DNA from: Gigaspora margarita
Taxonomy: Eukaryota > Glomeromycota > Glomeromycetes > Diversisporales > Gigasporaceae
DNA length: 64,000 nucleotides
Reading direction: 5' to 3'
Assembly (NCBI GenBank): GCA_009809945.1
Contig: WTPW01000436.1
Location: forward strand, 199,177 to 263,176
In this document: one piece after another, positions 48,206 through 59,770 of the stretch
How positions within the stretch are numbered: position 1 is the first letter of the stretch
How the letters are laid out: every line of letters begins with the position of its first letter
Notes under the pieces: model-generated
Told to the model about the DNA's origin: nothing
The model's database searches: none
The model's input: the letters and a program-made list of their open reading frames with translations, nothing else
Program-made: the position numbers and the translations under genes

Positions 48206-48377
48206 GAATCGTTTTTTGACGATATCTCGCCATCCACTGGGCTATTTGGATGATCTAACCACCGTTAGATGCGTCTCAACGGGCTCTACAACTTTCAATT
48301 AGTGGACACGTATCGTTAACTTAGTAAAAAATTTAGCTGGAAGCACGCCACATTTCCGCTAACAAGCAGATTATCAA
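48206..48377. mobile_element. Fragment of the TTAA-flanked palindrome
   Basis: One sub-repeat of an arm (GATATCTCGCCATCCACTGG ... GATTATCAA) ending at TTAA (48378-48381). The other arm is missing. Its start coincides with the end of the duplication. Confidence 0.75.
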
Positions 48378-48697
48378 TTAATTAATTTATTTATTTATTT
48401 ATCTAATTTATTTATTTATTTATTCTAGAATAATGTAAATGTACCTGTAGGGCACATTAAATTTTTTGTACCCTTTATTTTGATCATAGATATTACAAAA
48501 ACTGTAATACCGATATAGGTTAGGGTTAGGTACGAACTATGTTAGAGTTAGAGTTTAGGCTATTTATATAGTAAAATAATTTAAGGAAAACTTTTTATTA
48601 ATGCACAGAAGGTGGTTTAGTATGCAATTTCTTGCAAAATAAGCAATTTTTGTCAAAACGAACATTTATTTTGAATTTTTCTGATTGTGTAATATTA
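48378..48697. other. TTTA microsatellite and AT-rich DNA
   Basis: (ATTT)n-like sequence at 48378-48425, then non-coding DNA with a GGTTAGGGTTAGG word near 48520 that is too short to be telomeric. Confidence 0.5.
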
Positions 48698-48846
48698 GGG
48701 TAAAGACATTTATCAGGTGATTTTCTAGAGGAGGCTGAAGAAAATCAGGTGCTATTAGAAATTTAAATTTCATTGGTTAATATTTATCAGGTAAAGGGGA
48801 GTAAGGGTTTTAAGAAGTAAAAATCACCTAATAAATGTCTCTACCC
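48698..48846. mobile_element. PIF/Harbinger-like MITE
   Basis: GGGTAAAGACATTTATCAGG at the left is inverted at the right (TAATAAATGTCTCTACCC). Flanking TTA triplets (48695-48697, 48847-48849) match the three-base TWA targets of this superfamily. 149 bp, non-coding. Confidence 0.75.
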
Positions 48847-50319
48847 TTATACCTGATCTTAAATTTTATGCCAATCTATATAGATTACATGATAGAGTAA
48901 GTAAAAGTGGCACAAACACTACAGCAAAGGGTGCATGTAATATTATGTCATATGAAATGGTGCATTCAGATAGTAAATATGTGTACATTATACACATGTT
49001 GGCTCATTTTGTGGCAAGTAACCCATTTTTTTTAAAAAACGAGCAATATCTCATGATTTCACTGTGATGCTTCCCTGTGTGTCTTAAAAAAAATTTCTTA
49101 CAAAATTTTACATTATATGCAGTTAGTTTGTTCATCTTATATTGATTACTTATATAAATGTATGTTAAAATAGTTAATTAATCTGCATTATTATTGTAGT
49201 GGCACATAAATTTATGTTCATTACCTGTGCCAAATCCCATGTCAATTCGACTAGTAAACTGCTATAAAACCTGAGCCATTTATGGTCCAATTAGCACAGG
49301 CATATGGTCCCACACGGTCTACAGAATCTGTACCAATTTGGTACAAACATGGATCTTAACCCGTGCCTATTTGACACCAGCCCATGCCTATCTGGTCCAA
49401 TTTTCTTATAGGTTTGTTATATAATACATAACCACTCATATTAAATGATTTAATTAATTTTTAGGTATCTTTTTTCAATAAACTATTACATATACTAAGT
49501 GAATCTACTTATTTGCACAGGTAATACAAATGTCTGAAGAGGAAATAGCCAATTGGAGAGTGCAAATTTTGACTATTCTGGAACAGTGCTGCAAAAAATT
49601 CAAATACATGTAAAAGAAAAAAGCTATAAACTTATGTTAAAATCGATCTTGGTGCATTAATTAAAAATAACAGGGATGAAATTTTATATATAGTAAATGT
49701 CAATCTAATCATATAATCTCTAACATTAACCCTAAAATTTTATCTCATGCCTTTCAGTTCTTTACAAAATTGGATTGCCTTTTTGGGGCAGTTAAAGTGG
49801 GGTTAAATTTAGTTAGTATTAGGGATGTCTTTTAAATGTATTTAGTAGGCTTTTATAAATTGAAATCAAGAATGCAATATGTAAATTGAAATTAAGAATG
49901 CAATATGTAGATCATATATTGGATTAACTCTGCCCATCTGCTTTTTTGGTTTGTATTAAAGGTTAGCAAATGGAACATTCAATAAAAATGTTGTTTTTGG
50001 TCTTATATGAGATAAATAAGCAATAAAGAAGAAATAGATTTTTTTTTTAAAAAAAAATAGCTACACTAAGCCATTAAAGAAACCACTACCGCTAGTTTTT
50101 GAAGTGTTTGGGTTATTTTGTAATAAATTTTAACAACAAATAATTTTCAATAAGATAGCTGCATGATGCTATCACACAAAACCAGGATGTAAATTATAAA
50201 TTACTATAGCTTAACCAGCTAATTCAGATACTCTTTTTGATTTAATGATTATTAAAAACTAAATGATAATTATTTATAAGAAAATTGGTCATGCAATATG
50301 AATTTGTTCTTTCGAAGTA
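48847..50319. other. Non-genic stretch with an old repeat
   Basis: Positions about 49460-49790 are a decayed copy of the GAAATAGCCAATCGGAGAG family. Around 49.2-49.4 kb GGCACA/CCTGTGCC words recur without clear ends. No gene. Confidence 0.5.
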
Positions 50320-50546
50320 CCGTAAAATCTGGACACATGTATCCCAGGTATTTTCATTTCTCAATTTAGTACTGGGTACCTCTATATGGAGGGTACACTG
50401 TATTAAGACAATATGTTAACTATATCTACCTGGGATGATACATATAGTATGTATTATACCTATATACCCAGGTATAAATCACCAACTGGCACTTCAAATT
50501 GGCAAGGAGTACACCGCATGGGGGTACACGTGTCTGGATTTTATAG
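50320..50546. mobile_element. TA-target MITE with CTGGACACATGTA ends
   Basis: GTAAAATCTGGACACATGTA and TACACGTGTCTGGATTTTAT form the inverted ends; TA flanks at 50318-50319 and 50547-50548. Inner CCAGGTA / TACCTGG words. 227 bp, Tc1/mariner-like by target only. Confidence 0.7.
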
Positions 50547-51120
50547 TAAATAATTGGCTTACATATGCCATGCAATAGCATATTTTAGCCAATCATTTAA
50601 TATAACAAAACAAATTTGGTGATATTTATCAATGCATGATCTAATATCGATGCTATTGTGCAATTTATGATACTGCTTTACAAGTAATAGTTGGCTAACT
50701 GGTTTGTTGTGATCACAAAATAACACACAGAAAATAACAATAAATATAAGTATGGCTATACAATAGATATATTAACTGTGATTCATATAGTATTTTGAAT
50801 TTATTCAGTTTTGACGTAACCATGATCATAATTTGCTATATATCATATTGGTTCACTAAGACAGTTACACTATATCACTATTTTGAACTGAACTTTAATA
50901 TACATATACTCTTAAATTGAATGCCAAAAATATAAGCCATACATAGCCACAAGTTTTATACAATATTCACTTATTTACAGGTATATAGGACTGTAATCAA
51001 ACAGTTAATAACTTAAGCAGTAAGCCATTTTAAAATACAATACCATATTCAATTTAAAATTTTTGTACCAATAATATAACATTTGCTTGCATAATTTGTA
51101 TCATAAGGTAGCTGCATGAC
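50547..51120. other. AT-rich stretch, no gene seen
   Basis: No repeat or coding signal that I can support. Confidence 0.4.
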
Positions 51121-51299
51121 AGGACCCCAAAATATACATAGATAGGTCAGGTAGTAGTTTGCTTATTTTTAGATGTTTTATGCAGATCTTTTCTATTTTT
51201 AGTAATTTTTTGCTTATTTTTGAGGTTTTTTATACAGATCTTTCTATTTTTAGTAAATTTATAATTAACCTGACCTATCTATGTATATTTTTGGGTCCT
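51121..51299. mobile_element. AGGACCCC MITE, copy 1 of 3
   Basis: Ends AGGACCCCAAAATATACATA and the inverted form; flanks TGCATGAC (51113-51120) and TGCATGAT (51300-51307) give an 8-bp TSD with one mismatch. The interior has direct repeats of ATGCAGATCTTTTC-type text. ORFs across it are repeat artefacts. Confidence 0.88.
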
Positions 51300-52053
51300 T
51301 GCATGATGCTATTACACAAAACCAGAAACAGAAGAATTAATAGATTATTTTAAAAGTTTTAAAAAAATGAATTGTTGAACAGTTTATTAATAATAATTAA
51401 TAAATTATATATATTTTAGTTTTATGTGTGTGGTGCAGAGTTTATATAATTGGGTTATATTATTAAATTTTGAATTGAGATATATGATTTCATTAATTAT
51501 TTTAGTAGTTTATTGGTTATGCGCTAATACTTTGTCTATTTTTAGTGTTAATTGTTTAATTATGTTTACAAGTTAAATGTATTTGGTATGATAATGAAAT
51601 ATGGTATAAGAAGTATTTTATATAGAGAATAACATTGTAATATTATTAGTAAATATTATATATATATATATATTTTTTTGAATATTTAGATCTGATTAAC
51701 TAATAAGTGACATATTTAATGTTTGATTAGGTTGGGATTCTAAAATGATAAGTAATTAATAATTATTAATTGATTACATTAAAGTTTAATAGCTAATGCT
51801 TTAAGCAATGTTATTATTTAAATTATTTAATTAATATTTTAATAAAAAGTCAAAACTTTGTGGTCAAAGTATGACAGAACAGGATTAGAGAAATTTGTAT
51901 ATAATAATAAAAAATTGAATAGGTGCTTTTTTATTGTATGTAACAAATGATAATAATAGTATAGATAATTTCTTAATAACAGCTTTGAATAGTTTATCAA
52001 TTGTGCAGTTGCTTGTTATTAAACTTTAATAGGACATTTTGAGGAGTTCTGGC
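51300..52053. other. AT-rich stretch with (TA)n run
   Basis: A TA microsatellite lies at about 51655-51675. No gene. Confidence 0.5.
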
Positions 52054-53520
52054 CAGTGTTAGAAATCTGTTTTGAAATTTATGTTCTCATGAGAACATAT
52101 CTATTTAATTTAATGTTCTCAAAAATTTTTTTATGTTCTCAAATAAAAAAAAAATTTTTTCTCCCTTGTCTTCTTTCTCTCTTTCTTTCTCTCTCTTTAT
52201 CTCTCACTTTTCTCTCTCTCTCTCTTTTTCACACTCACTTTTTCTTTTTGCAATTATTTTTTTCTCTTATTCTCTCTCTTAACTTATACTTTTAAACTTC
52301 TTTTAATTATTTTTCAATTTTCATTTTTAATTAATATATTTAAAAAATTATTAATAGTAATAATAAAGAATATTATTTATTTAACTAAAATTTATAAACA
52401 AAGCTAAATTATTTAAAAAAATAAAACTATAATTCATATATTTTTTTTAAAAAAAACAACCAATTTAATATTTTAGGCTTTTATATAATGTTGGAGATGT
52501 TATTGGTTTAATCTAGCTTGTATATTTAGTTTTTAGATAAGCCTTTAATATTTCTTAAATAATTAAATAAATAAATAAATAAATATAGTAAATATATTAT
52601 TCTTCTTCACTATAGTGAATTTAGTGAATTTATAAATTCAAATATTTTTAATATAAATTTTAAAATATAGTACTAAAATTTAAAATTATAATAACTAAAG
52701 ATTTTCTTAGTTATTTTCTTGTAAAAAATTTATATTATCATTATAGTGAGTTTAGCTTTCTGAATACTTATATTAAATATTGATTTAATTGGTATTCAAT
52801 ATAATAATTTTATATGTACTAGCATATCAAAGTTTGTACATACTGGACAGCATAAGACATCTGCTCTATTTATATAGAGCATGAATTTTTGATTCTTAAC
52901 TAATCAATTCAGATTGGCTAATTTTGATGCAATTGATTCTAATTGGTCAATTAAATACATATATTTCCTTTTTTTTATATTAAATGCCAATTTTTAAAAT
53001 CATTACAAACTTTAACTTTAATAACTTCTTTAAAACAAAAAGTAATAAAAAATCCTTTGACAGAAATGTAGTCTAGCAAAAAAATCTATCAATTTGTCAA
53101 AGGGTTTTTTGATTTAACTTGTTTTAAAAAAGTTATAATAATTTAAAGTTTTATTGATAAAAGTGGATACATTTTGCTATCCAGTACTATAGAATAATGT
53201 AGCTATACAACTATATTATACCAAAACTGAGAATGGATAACCCAATAAATTATATTATCCAAAATCTTTCTATAATTCAAAAATACTAAATTGTCTTTAA
53301 TTTCAACAACTAACAATTAAATATTTATGAACTTAATTATTTAAACTACTATATTAATAAAATAATTTTTATTACTTTATATATTTACATAGAGAACATA
53401 TTTTTCAAACCTAATGTTCTCAAAAAAAATTTAATAGAGAACATCTTAAATTTTGTAAATGTTCTCAAATTAAAAGTGATGTTCTCATGAGAACATGAGA
53501 ACATAAGATTTCTAACACTG
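52054..53520. mobile_element. Non-autonomous hAT element with CAGTGTTAGAAATC ends
   Basis: CAGTGTTAGAAATCT and AGATTTCTAACACTG are inverted, with an exact 8-bp duplication GTTCTGGC at 52046-52053 and 53521-53528. CAGNG starts plus 8-bp TSDs are classic hAT. Both ends carry many GTTCTC / GAGAAC words, including the palindrome TGTTCTCATGAGAACAT, likely transposase sites. A CT-rich tract lies at 52160-52285. A further inverted repeat near 52985-53150 may be a nested MITE. No transposase ORF. Confidence 0.92.
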
Positions 53521-54222
53521 GTTCTGGCACACTTTTTTTCACCTTCATCAATCTTGCATATAAAGTTGCATTTGTGTTATCAAATTAATGACAATTTTTT
53601 TGTAAAACTAGAATATATTTATTTACCCAAATTCATATCAAAAAGGATCATTTTATATAAATTTATGCTTGCATTGTCACTTGAATGATGATAAATTTAT
53701 GCTCGCATCGTCACAATATATTATTTTTTGAATATCAAGAACTCAATTTTCTGCTCAAATTTATATCAAAAAGATAACAATTATTTATGCTATCTTGTTT
53801 GCTATCATTTATACATCAAAAAACTTAATTAGTATATCATAATTTTTGTATAACTAGAACACATTCTTTCACTCAAATCTATATCAAAAAGGATACTAAT
53901 ATTATTTGTTATAACAGAATTTTTTAAAGTTAATTCTTCACTACTTTTCTGGCACAAAAATTTATATATCTTGGTGAAAAATTTTAATAGCACACCACCC
54001 TTTGGTATAAATTTTTTGATATCTTAGCTATCTTTAGTGAAAATTTTTTAAAGAGTCTTGAACCTTTTTCCGAAGCCTATTAATATATTGGGTAATATAA
54101 TAACTATTAGCATGTTTTCTGCAAAGGCCAGGTTCTAAGCTAGTTGGTATATTACAACCTTACAAGAAAAATGCTTTCTAGCCTTCCAATATTTATAGCA
54201 CCCTTCAGTTCAATGGCAAGTA
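53521..54222. repeat. ~125-bp imperfect tandem units and Polinton left flank
   Basis: CAAAT-TATATCAAAAAGGATA with an upstream ACTAGAA-A-ATT word recurs near 53605, 53740 and 53860. The stretch to 54222 is non-coding; the true left edge of the Polinton TIR may lie inside it. Confidence 0.5.
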
Positions 54223-54361
54223 TGTCCACAAATAACTCCAGTTCTAAGTAAATAAACACAAGTATAATCACCAAGCATGATTTATAAATATAAATAATTT
54301 TAATTTAAACAAAAGATCTGGTATATTAATACAAACAATGAATTACTAGCACCCATATACA
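54223..54361 (+). repeat. Polinton left terminal inverted repeat (visible part)
   Basis: TGTCCACAAATAACTCCAGT at the outer side to TAGCACCCATATACA at the inner side; reverse complement found at 63863-64000. It may extend left of 54223. Confidence 0.9.
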
Positions 54362-54736
54362 ATGAGCACACAAATAACTGAAACAAAGTCCACATACCAC
54401 GAAGTTGAGCAAGCTTTAATTAATGTAGTTAAAGCAGGTCTCTATTATAGAAAGCCAAAAGACAACAAGTTTATACAAAACTATAAAGAAAGAATTAAAA
54501 AATTACATCAAGCAGAAGACCCAGAAAAGTATATATTAAATTTAGCTATGACCATATTCTCTAATAAAGACAAATATAATAAAACTATAAATGATTGCAA
54601 AGCATAATATGGCAATGATTCAAAAATTCTTAATCCTAATATGGAACTATATAAGCTATATTACAAATTAGCTAAAAATCATTTCATTAAAAAAGCACAG
54701 ATTGATAAAGAAGCAGAAGATTTTCTTAATTTGTAA
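54362..54736 (+). pseudogene. Small Polinton ORF of unknown function, one internal stop
   Basis: It starts with ATG immediately inside the left TIR and reads 81 residues (MSTQITETKSTYHEVEQALI...) to TAA at 54605-54607. The same frame stays open for 42 more codons (…NPNMELYKLYYKLAKNHFI...) to TAA at 54734-54736, so the internal TAA looks like a mutation. The product is charged, lysine-rich and probably helical, with no known motif. It converges with the integrase, whose 3' end overlaps on the other strand. I do not recognise the family. Confidence 0.55.
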
Positions 54737-55746
54737 AAGACCAGGAACACTAACTTGAAGCCTCCTACAAGCATCTTTTATATTATAAAATTTTAAATTC
54801 ACAAGCACCCACTGGAGTGGCAATTCTGTATTAGAAGGAATGATTAAAAGCTTTTCTTTAACAAAAGACTGCTTTGGTCCATTGCTCTCATCATCTTCTA
54901 GCCAATATAAAATATGCTGATTTTTTTGCACCAAAGCTTCACAAACATAATAAATCTGAGGAGACCAATTCATATCAGTTGCACACTTAAAACCACCTTC
55001 TAGCTCACCAGGTTCAAGTAAATATCTTACAGGGGTATTATAAGATAGCTTGGATTCATCAAAGCCCATGGGTCCATTGCATAATTTAGAAGATGTTGAA
55101 ATAATCTGTTTTAATTTTATAGCTTTAGCAGGAGTCATGCTAATTAATCTAGTTACTGAATTATTAAGATTATCAATAATTATATAAAGATTTTTAACCC
55201 AAGCTCTCGATCTTTTGGATATATATAACAATAAATCAGAGGCATCCTGTAAATGAAACAATTTTTTTGCCAAAGTACAATTAAATATTTCAACAATAGC
55301 CTGACTTCTATGAGACATGCCAATCTTAATTTTAACATTATGTTTTTTCATTAATTCTTTACATTCAGATTTAAATTCTAAACTAGGATCAACCATTAAT
55401 AATTTAGACCAAATAAATAAGTACTTGGAATTATTATAAACCTTTTTAAAAGCTTTAGCCACACTACTAGATGTCTTATCTGTTAAAGGAACTGCCTACT
55501 TATATCTTGAAGCAACATCAACTATACATAAACAATATTTATATATTTTGTTATTAATTATATCATGAGGCATATAAAGAATATCAGCTTGGTGATATTC
55601 ATTAGGAATCTGTATACTATTAAATGAGGCTCTAGGAATAAATTTAGAGTGGGTTTTATAAATCTGATATAAAGCCTGTTTTTCAAGACAATTATGCACT
55701 TCATCTAAAAAAAAATTGTATCTGGCTTTTAGAGATGCTTTATATA

Positions 55747-56158
55747 GGGGAGCCCATAGCAAACGGTGGCTTTGGGCCAACCAATCAGATTTTAAGATTT
55801 TATATAAGGGTAGTGACAAATATTATGTAATATCTTGAGGGGGAGGGGGGGTCTCTGATTGTCTTACATTAAATATAAAATTTATAATAGCCAATCAGAT
55901 TTCTCTTATGTGGGGGGAGGGGGGTAGAGGGTATAGTAAAAAAATATTATGTAATATTTGTCACTACCCTAATAGTATCTAACTAATCATTATTTTTGTA
56001 AAAACAATTTTTAATTATCAATAATATTAATAAAAAAATATATAAATTTAGTTTAATCATCTTATACTACTATATAATTGATAATCACATATTAAGTTTA
56101 GTAACAATTTTCTCAAAATCATGTGATTTTACCAAAGCCACCTTTTGCTGTAGGTCCC
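55747..56158. mobile_element. MITE inside integrase coding sequence
   Basis: Ends GGGGAGCCCATAGCAAACGG and the inverted GCTGTAGGTCCC, with an exact 8-bp duplication TTTATATA at 55739-55746 and 56159-56166. It carries GGTGGCTTTGG / CCAAAGCCACC further in. It itself holds a second MITE (55808-55969). The eight-base target suggests hAT. Confidence 0.8.
55808..55969. mobile_element. Harbinger-like MITE nested in the integrase MITE
   Basis: GGGTAGTGACAAATATTATG is inverted at 55950-55969; TAA flanks at 55805-55807 and 55970-55972 fit a TWA target. The interior has two G-rich runs (GAGGGGGAGGGGGGG type). 162 bp. Confidence 0.82.
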
Positions 56159-56336
56159 TTTATATAATTTTTTTGCAGTTCTTTGATAGCTATTAGGTTG
56201 ATAATAAATTTTACATAAAGCAATAGATATATCTAGTTCATGAGCTTTTTCAGAATCTATTTGTATTATAGAGATAATTATTATTTTTCACAAGCTCAAA
56301 AACAATATATAGTGATTACATAGTTTTTAAGAATAA

Positions 56337-57140
56337 ATGATAAACTTATTGGTTTTCTTCAAAGAAATATTGCAAGAAGAAGAGGATAGTAAAAGAATCA
56401 AACAATTTAAAGGTGATGTATTAGTAATACAAGATCAAGTCTGCAAATTACAATAGGATCTTGTTACAAATAAGGATTATATCAATTATCTTGAAAAAGA
56501 AATCTTAATTCAGGATGAGGAGCTAGATCCATTGAGATCAGAAATTTCTAATCTTATAAAACAGTTAAAAAATGTATTTAAAGAATCTAAAAAGCAAGAA
56601 AATTATATAGATTATTTAGAAAAGCAGGTAGCATTTTTTCAAAATGAAATTGACAAACTTAACAAAAAAATACTTGATTTGTATAAAAATTCCTATGATA
56701 CTATAATTTTGAAAAATCATAGCTTCAATACAAATATGGCCCAACAACAAATATCACATATTGAAAATCAAGCTACAATCCAGAAACATAGTTTTACATG
56801 AGAGGTTGATAGCATTAGAAGATATTTTGAAAGCTCAATTACAATAGCATCTTTATTAGATGGTATTAAAGAAAATTTTAAAATAATTATTGAAGCCAGA
56901 GATAAGTTTGAAGAGTTGGTACTAAATATATATTCATGAGCAAATAAATGAGCAATTTATGCAGAAAATCAAGTAGCAGATTTGCAAACCTAGTTAGCTA
57001 CACTTCAAAATGATTATAATTCTCTCTAACAGGACTTAACTCATGAACAAAGACGATATAATTTTGAGATAAACTTGAATTTAATGACTATGCTTATAAT
57101 AATGAGGCAAAAGAATACTGTTACTGCCAGTGTATAAAAT
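56337..57140 (+). pseudogene. Coiled-coil ORF of Polinton, with several stops
   Basis: One frame, starting ATG 56337-56339, reads a lysine/glutamate-rich helix-former across the whole length: QLKNVFKESKKQENYIDYLE, then EKQVAFFQNEIDKLNKKILD and later QVADLQT, LATLQNDYNSL. Heptad-like hydrophobic spacing is clear. In-frame stops lie at about 56454, 56799, ~56937-56949, ~56991 and ~57028. No enzyme motif. It could be a structural or accessory protein of the element or an unrelated captured gene; homology unknown. The plus strand is opposite to the integrase and polymerase. Confidence 0.5.
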
Positions 57141-57472
57141 CTGATCCCAAAAGTATGTGAATTTTGTGCATATTGTACACATAATTTATGTGAACAAATT
57201 TAAAAACTTGTGCACTATATGTCTTTGATAAATTAAATTTATGTAGATAAATTTAAATATATATACAATAAAATATGTTACTTCTGTATTTACTAACAAT
57301 TTTGGTGCACTATTTAGCCCAAAATCATGTGAATTACGTGCATATTCCCAGCCAAAAACATGTGAATCTTTTTAAAAACATGTGCACATATGCACATTGT
57401 GCACATAGATTTTATATACTGGCCACTGGCAGTTCTCATATCGTGATAAAAATAGACAAGTTAGTAAATTAA
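57141..57472. repeat. GTGCAC-word repeat stretch
   Basis: Repeats of CATGTGAATTNNGTGCATAT and GTGCACATATGCACATTGTGC. Non-coding; related to 1.9 kb and 22.7-23.2 kb. Confidence 0.5.
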
Positions 57473-59294
57473 TTCAATAAAAATTTGCTATCTGTCAACT
57501 AGAGAATGACAAAATGTGGAGCACTTCCATTTAAAATTTTTTTCTTATTAAGTTAACAATACATATTCACTAATTGAAAGTTGTAGAGCTCATCAAAATG
57601 CATCTAATGGTAGTTAGTCATCCAAATTGGCCTAGTGGATGGCGAGATATTATTGAAAAATGATTGGCTAACTATAAAAAATCCTATGATGCAGATTACA
57701 TATGAAAATCACTATAGGTGAAATGTAGCGTGCTTCCATTTAAAAACATTTTTCTTACTAAATTAATGATACATGTCCACTAATTGAAGTTGTAGAGCTC
57801 ATCGAGATGCATCTAATGGTGGTTAGATCATCCAAATCGGCCCAGTGGATGGTGAGATATTATCAAAAAATAATTGGCCGACTATATAAAATCTCTATAT
57901 AAACATTGTTTACATAGAGATTTTATATAGTCAGCCAATCATTTTTCAATGATATCTCACCATCCACTAGGCCGATTTGGATAATCTAACCACCGTTAGA
58001 TACGTCTTGATGAGCTCTACAACTTTTAATTAGTGGAGATATATCGTTAACTTAGTAAAAAAAATTTAGAAAGAAGCACACCATATTTTGCCTATAGTAA
58101 TTTTCATATGTAAGGCCAGATCAAGTTGATTATGTGTTGTTGACCTATGAAAATACAAAAAAACCCGGGCATAACTCTCGATCCAATAATCAGAATTCGA
58201 TGAAACAACTACCATTCGACTCAGCTCGATGAGACGGTTCGAATGAGCTATAGATCATCCCTGTACGACCACTGGTTGCCAAGATAGGAACCAATGAACA
58301 ATCAAGTATAGGATCTACAATTTGATTGGCTAGGAGATCTACTGCGCGCCAAAGTGCATATATGGCATTTATAAAACATGTCATATTTATAGCATATATA
58401 CTCTATATTTTATTTATACCACATATGTCATTTATTTCATATATTATATTTATATTATTTATACTATATATTTTATTAGTAATAGATATAGCATTTATTG
58501 CACATGTAATAGATATAGCCCGTTACATTTGTGAAAAACAAAAATGTATAAAAGCAGCCGATGTGGACCCCAAGTTCAACATCGAGTCTTCATACTCTTT
58601 CANTAANNAANACNTTTNTTTANTANNNAAATTAAACANTTACTAGTATCNTCATATACTTTTAATTGTNGCCTCTTTCNTAATTGCAAATTNCNANAAA
58701 TCTTCTTTGTTAAGTTTTATTAAAAAACGCCTTTCGACTTAGTTAAATCACAGTAACAAGTGAGGTTACACAAAGTGATCATGTCTAAGATCGCTCTAGT
58801 TACCTACTATCTGAAAAGAAGTAGATATAGGATAACAGTGTTTTATATTACTCCTCTCTCCCCTCTAGGAGGGGGGAGAAGGGTGGTTCACATAGTAAAA
58901 TTTTAAAAAATTTTTTTTTCAAAAAAAATTTTTTTTTCCGATTTATTCTATAACTATATAAAAATTTTGGAAAATTTTCTGTAGTTCTATATATATCTAT
59001 CTAAATTTTTTTACTATGAGAGGGGAGAGCTCTGAGGAGAGGGTAATGTAATATACATAATCAACTTGGTCTGTTTTAATTTGCATCACAGGATTTTATA
59101 TAGTCAGCCAATTGTTTTTCGATGATATCTCAGCATCTACTAGGCCGATTTGGATGATCTAATTACCATTAGATGCGTCTCAACGAGCTCTACAACTTTT
59201 AATTAGTGGACATGTATCATTAACTTAATAAAAAAAGTTTTAGATAGAAGCATGCCACATTTTGTCATTTTCTAGTTGATAGGTGAATTATCAA
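57473..59294. mobile_element. Palindromic TTAA element, second full copy, split
   Basis: Same architecture as 24892-25748: four ~200-bp sub-repeats around GTAAAC-TTGTTTAC near 57902-57912, TTAA at 57469-57472 and 59295-59298. It is more AT-rich than the 24.9-kb copy and is interrupted by 58113-59076. Confidence 0.78.
58113..59076. mobile_element. TA-target TIR element nested in the palindrome
   Basis: CCAGATCAAGTTGATTATGT at the left and ACATAATCAACTTGGTCTG at the right are inverted; TA at 58111-58112 and 59077-59078. The interior has an inner inverted pair of CCTCTCTCCCCT-type text (58850-59045), an (ATTTATA) run encoding a spurious hydrophobic ORF, and a cluster of ambiguous bases at 58602-58697. 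No transposase. Confidence 0.75.
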
Positions 59295-59567
59295 TTAAAT
59301 AAACGAAACCAATAGCAAGAATATAAAACATATGGAACAATTACTACATATCTCCTAAATTTTACAAAAAACTGGTACATCAAATGGAAAAATAAGTGCC
59401 GACTCTATAAAATAACCTATTACTTGCTGATATTCAACTAGACAACAAGTGGGGTAAGTAAAAAAATCGTGCTCAAAATTCTGAACAATAATTATTTCTG
59501 ATTCAACCAAAAATAATATATGGTCTTTTGATCAGATACCTATATTCTTGGCATGGAATACTTCATT

Positions 59568-59747
59568 AGGACCCCGAAATATACATAGATAGGTCAGGTT
59601 AATTGTAGGGTTACTAAAAAAGAAAAGATCTGCAGAAAAAACTTCAAAATAAGCAAATAAATTACTATAAATAGAAAAAATCTGCATAAAAAACCTCAAA
59701 AATAAGCAAACTCATACCTAACCTATCTATATATATTTCGGGGTCCT
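59568..59747. mobile_element. AGGACCCC MITE, copy 2 of 3, in Polinton
   Basis: Ends AGGACCCCGAAATATACATA and inverted; exact 8-bp duplication ACTTCATT at 59560-59567 and 59748-59755. It lies just past the polymerase 3' end. Confidence 0.92.
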
Positions 59748-59770
59748 ACTTCATTACCAAAGAGACAGAC

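Larger units (their letters stand above)
36947..48206. repeat. Segmental duplication, copy 2
   Basis: Collinear with 8821-23872 at an offset of about 28 kb. It lacks the large insertions of copy 1 but has its own: a 117-bp MITE at 42107-42223, a ~40-bp piece near 47565-47605, and small differences near 45.36-45.6 kb and 46.26-46.31 kb. It ends where the palindrome fragment begins (48206). Confidence 0.85.
54668..56280 (-). pseudogene. Polinton DDE integrase, broken by MITEs and a stop
   Basis: The first part (about 56280-56159) encodes ...YYQPNSYQRTAKKLYK. After a nested element the text continues from 55746 with ASLKARYNFFLDEVHNCLEK, an N-terminal HTH/zinc-like region. The core has the first Asp in HQADILYMP, the second in LLMVDPSLEF and the Glu in SQAIVEIFN, 32 residues later (about D35E). 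The C-terminal part (SVRYLLEPGELEG-like, then ATDMNWSPQIYYV and LYWLEDD) is the chromodomain-like tail of this family. Breaks: the 55747-56158 insertion and one in-frame TAG at 55496-55498 between SRYK and AVPLTDK. Otherwise the frame is open over ~350 codons, so it died fairly recently. It would cut and join element ends in the nucleus. Confidence 0.85.

Noticed and set aside
51159..51353. ORFs across the AGGACCCC MITEs (also 62555-62791)
   Set aside because: The same Phe/Ile-rich text appears in each MITE copy and extends into different flanks; repeat artefact.
52056..52295. ORF with a Ser/Leu/Phe-rich tail
   Set aside because: It reads through a CT-rich simple tract within the hAT element.
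58326..58646. Hydrophobic 106-residue ORF resembling a membrane protein
   Set aside because: It arises from an ATTTATA-type repeat inside a TIR element and runs into ambiguous bases.
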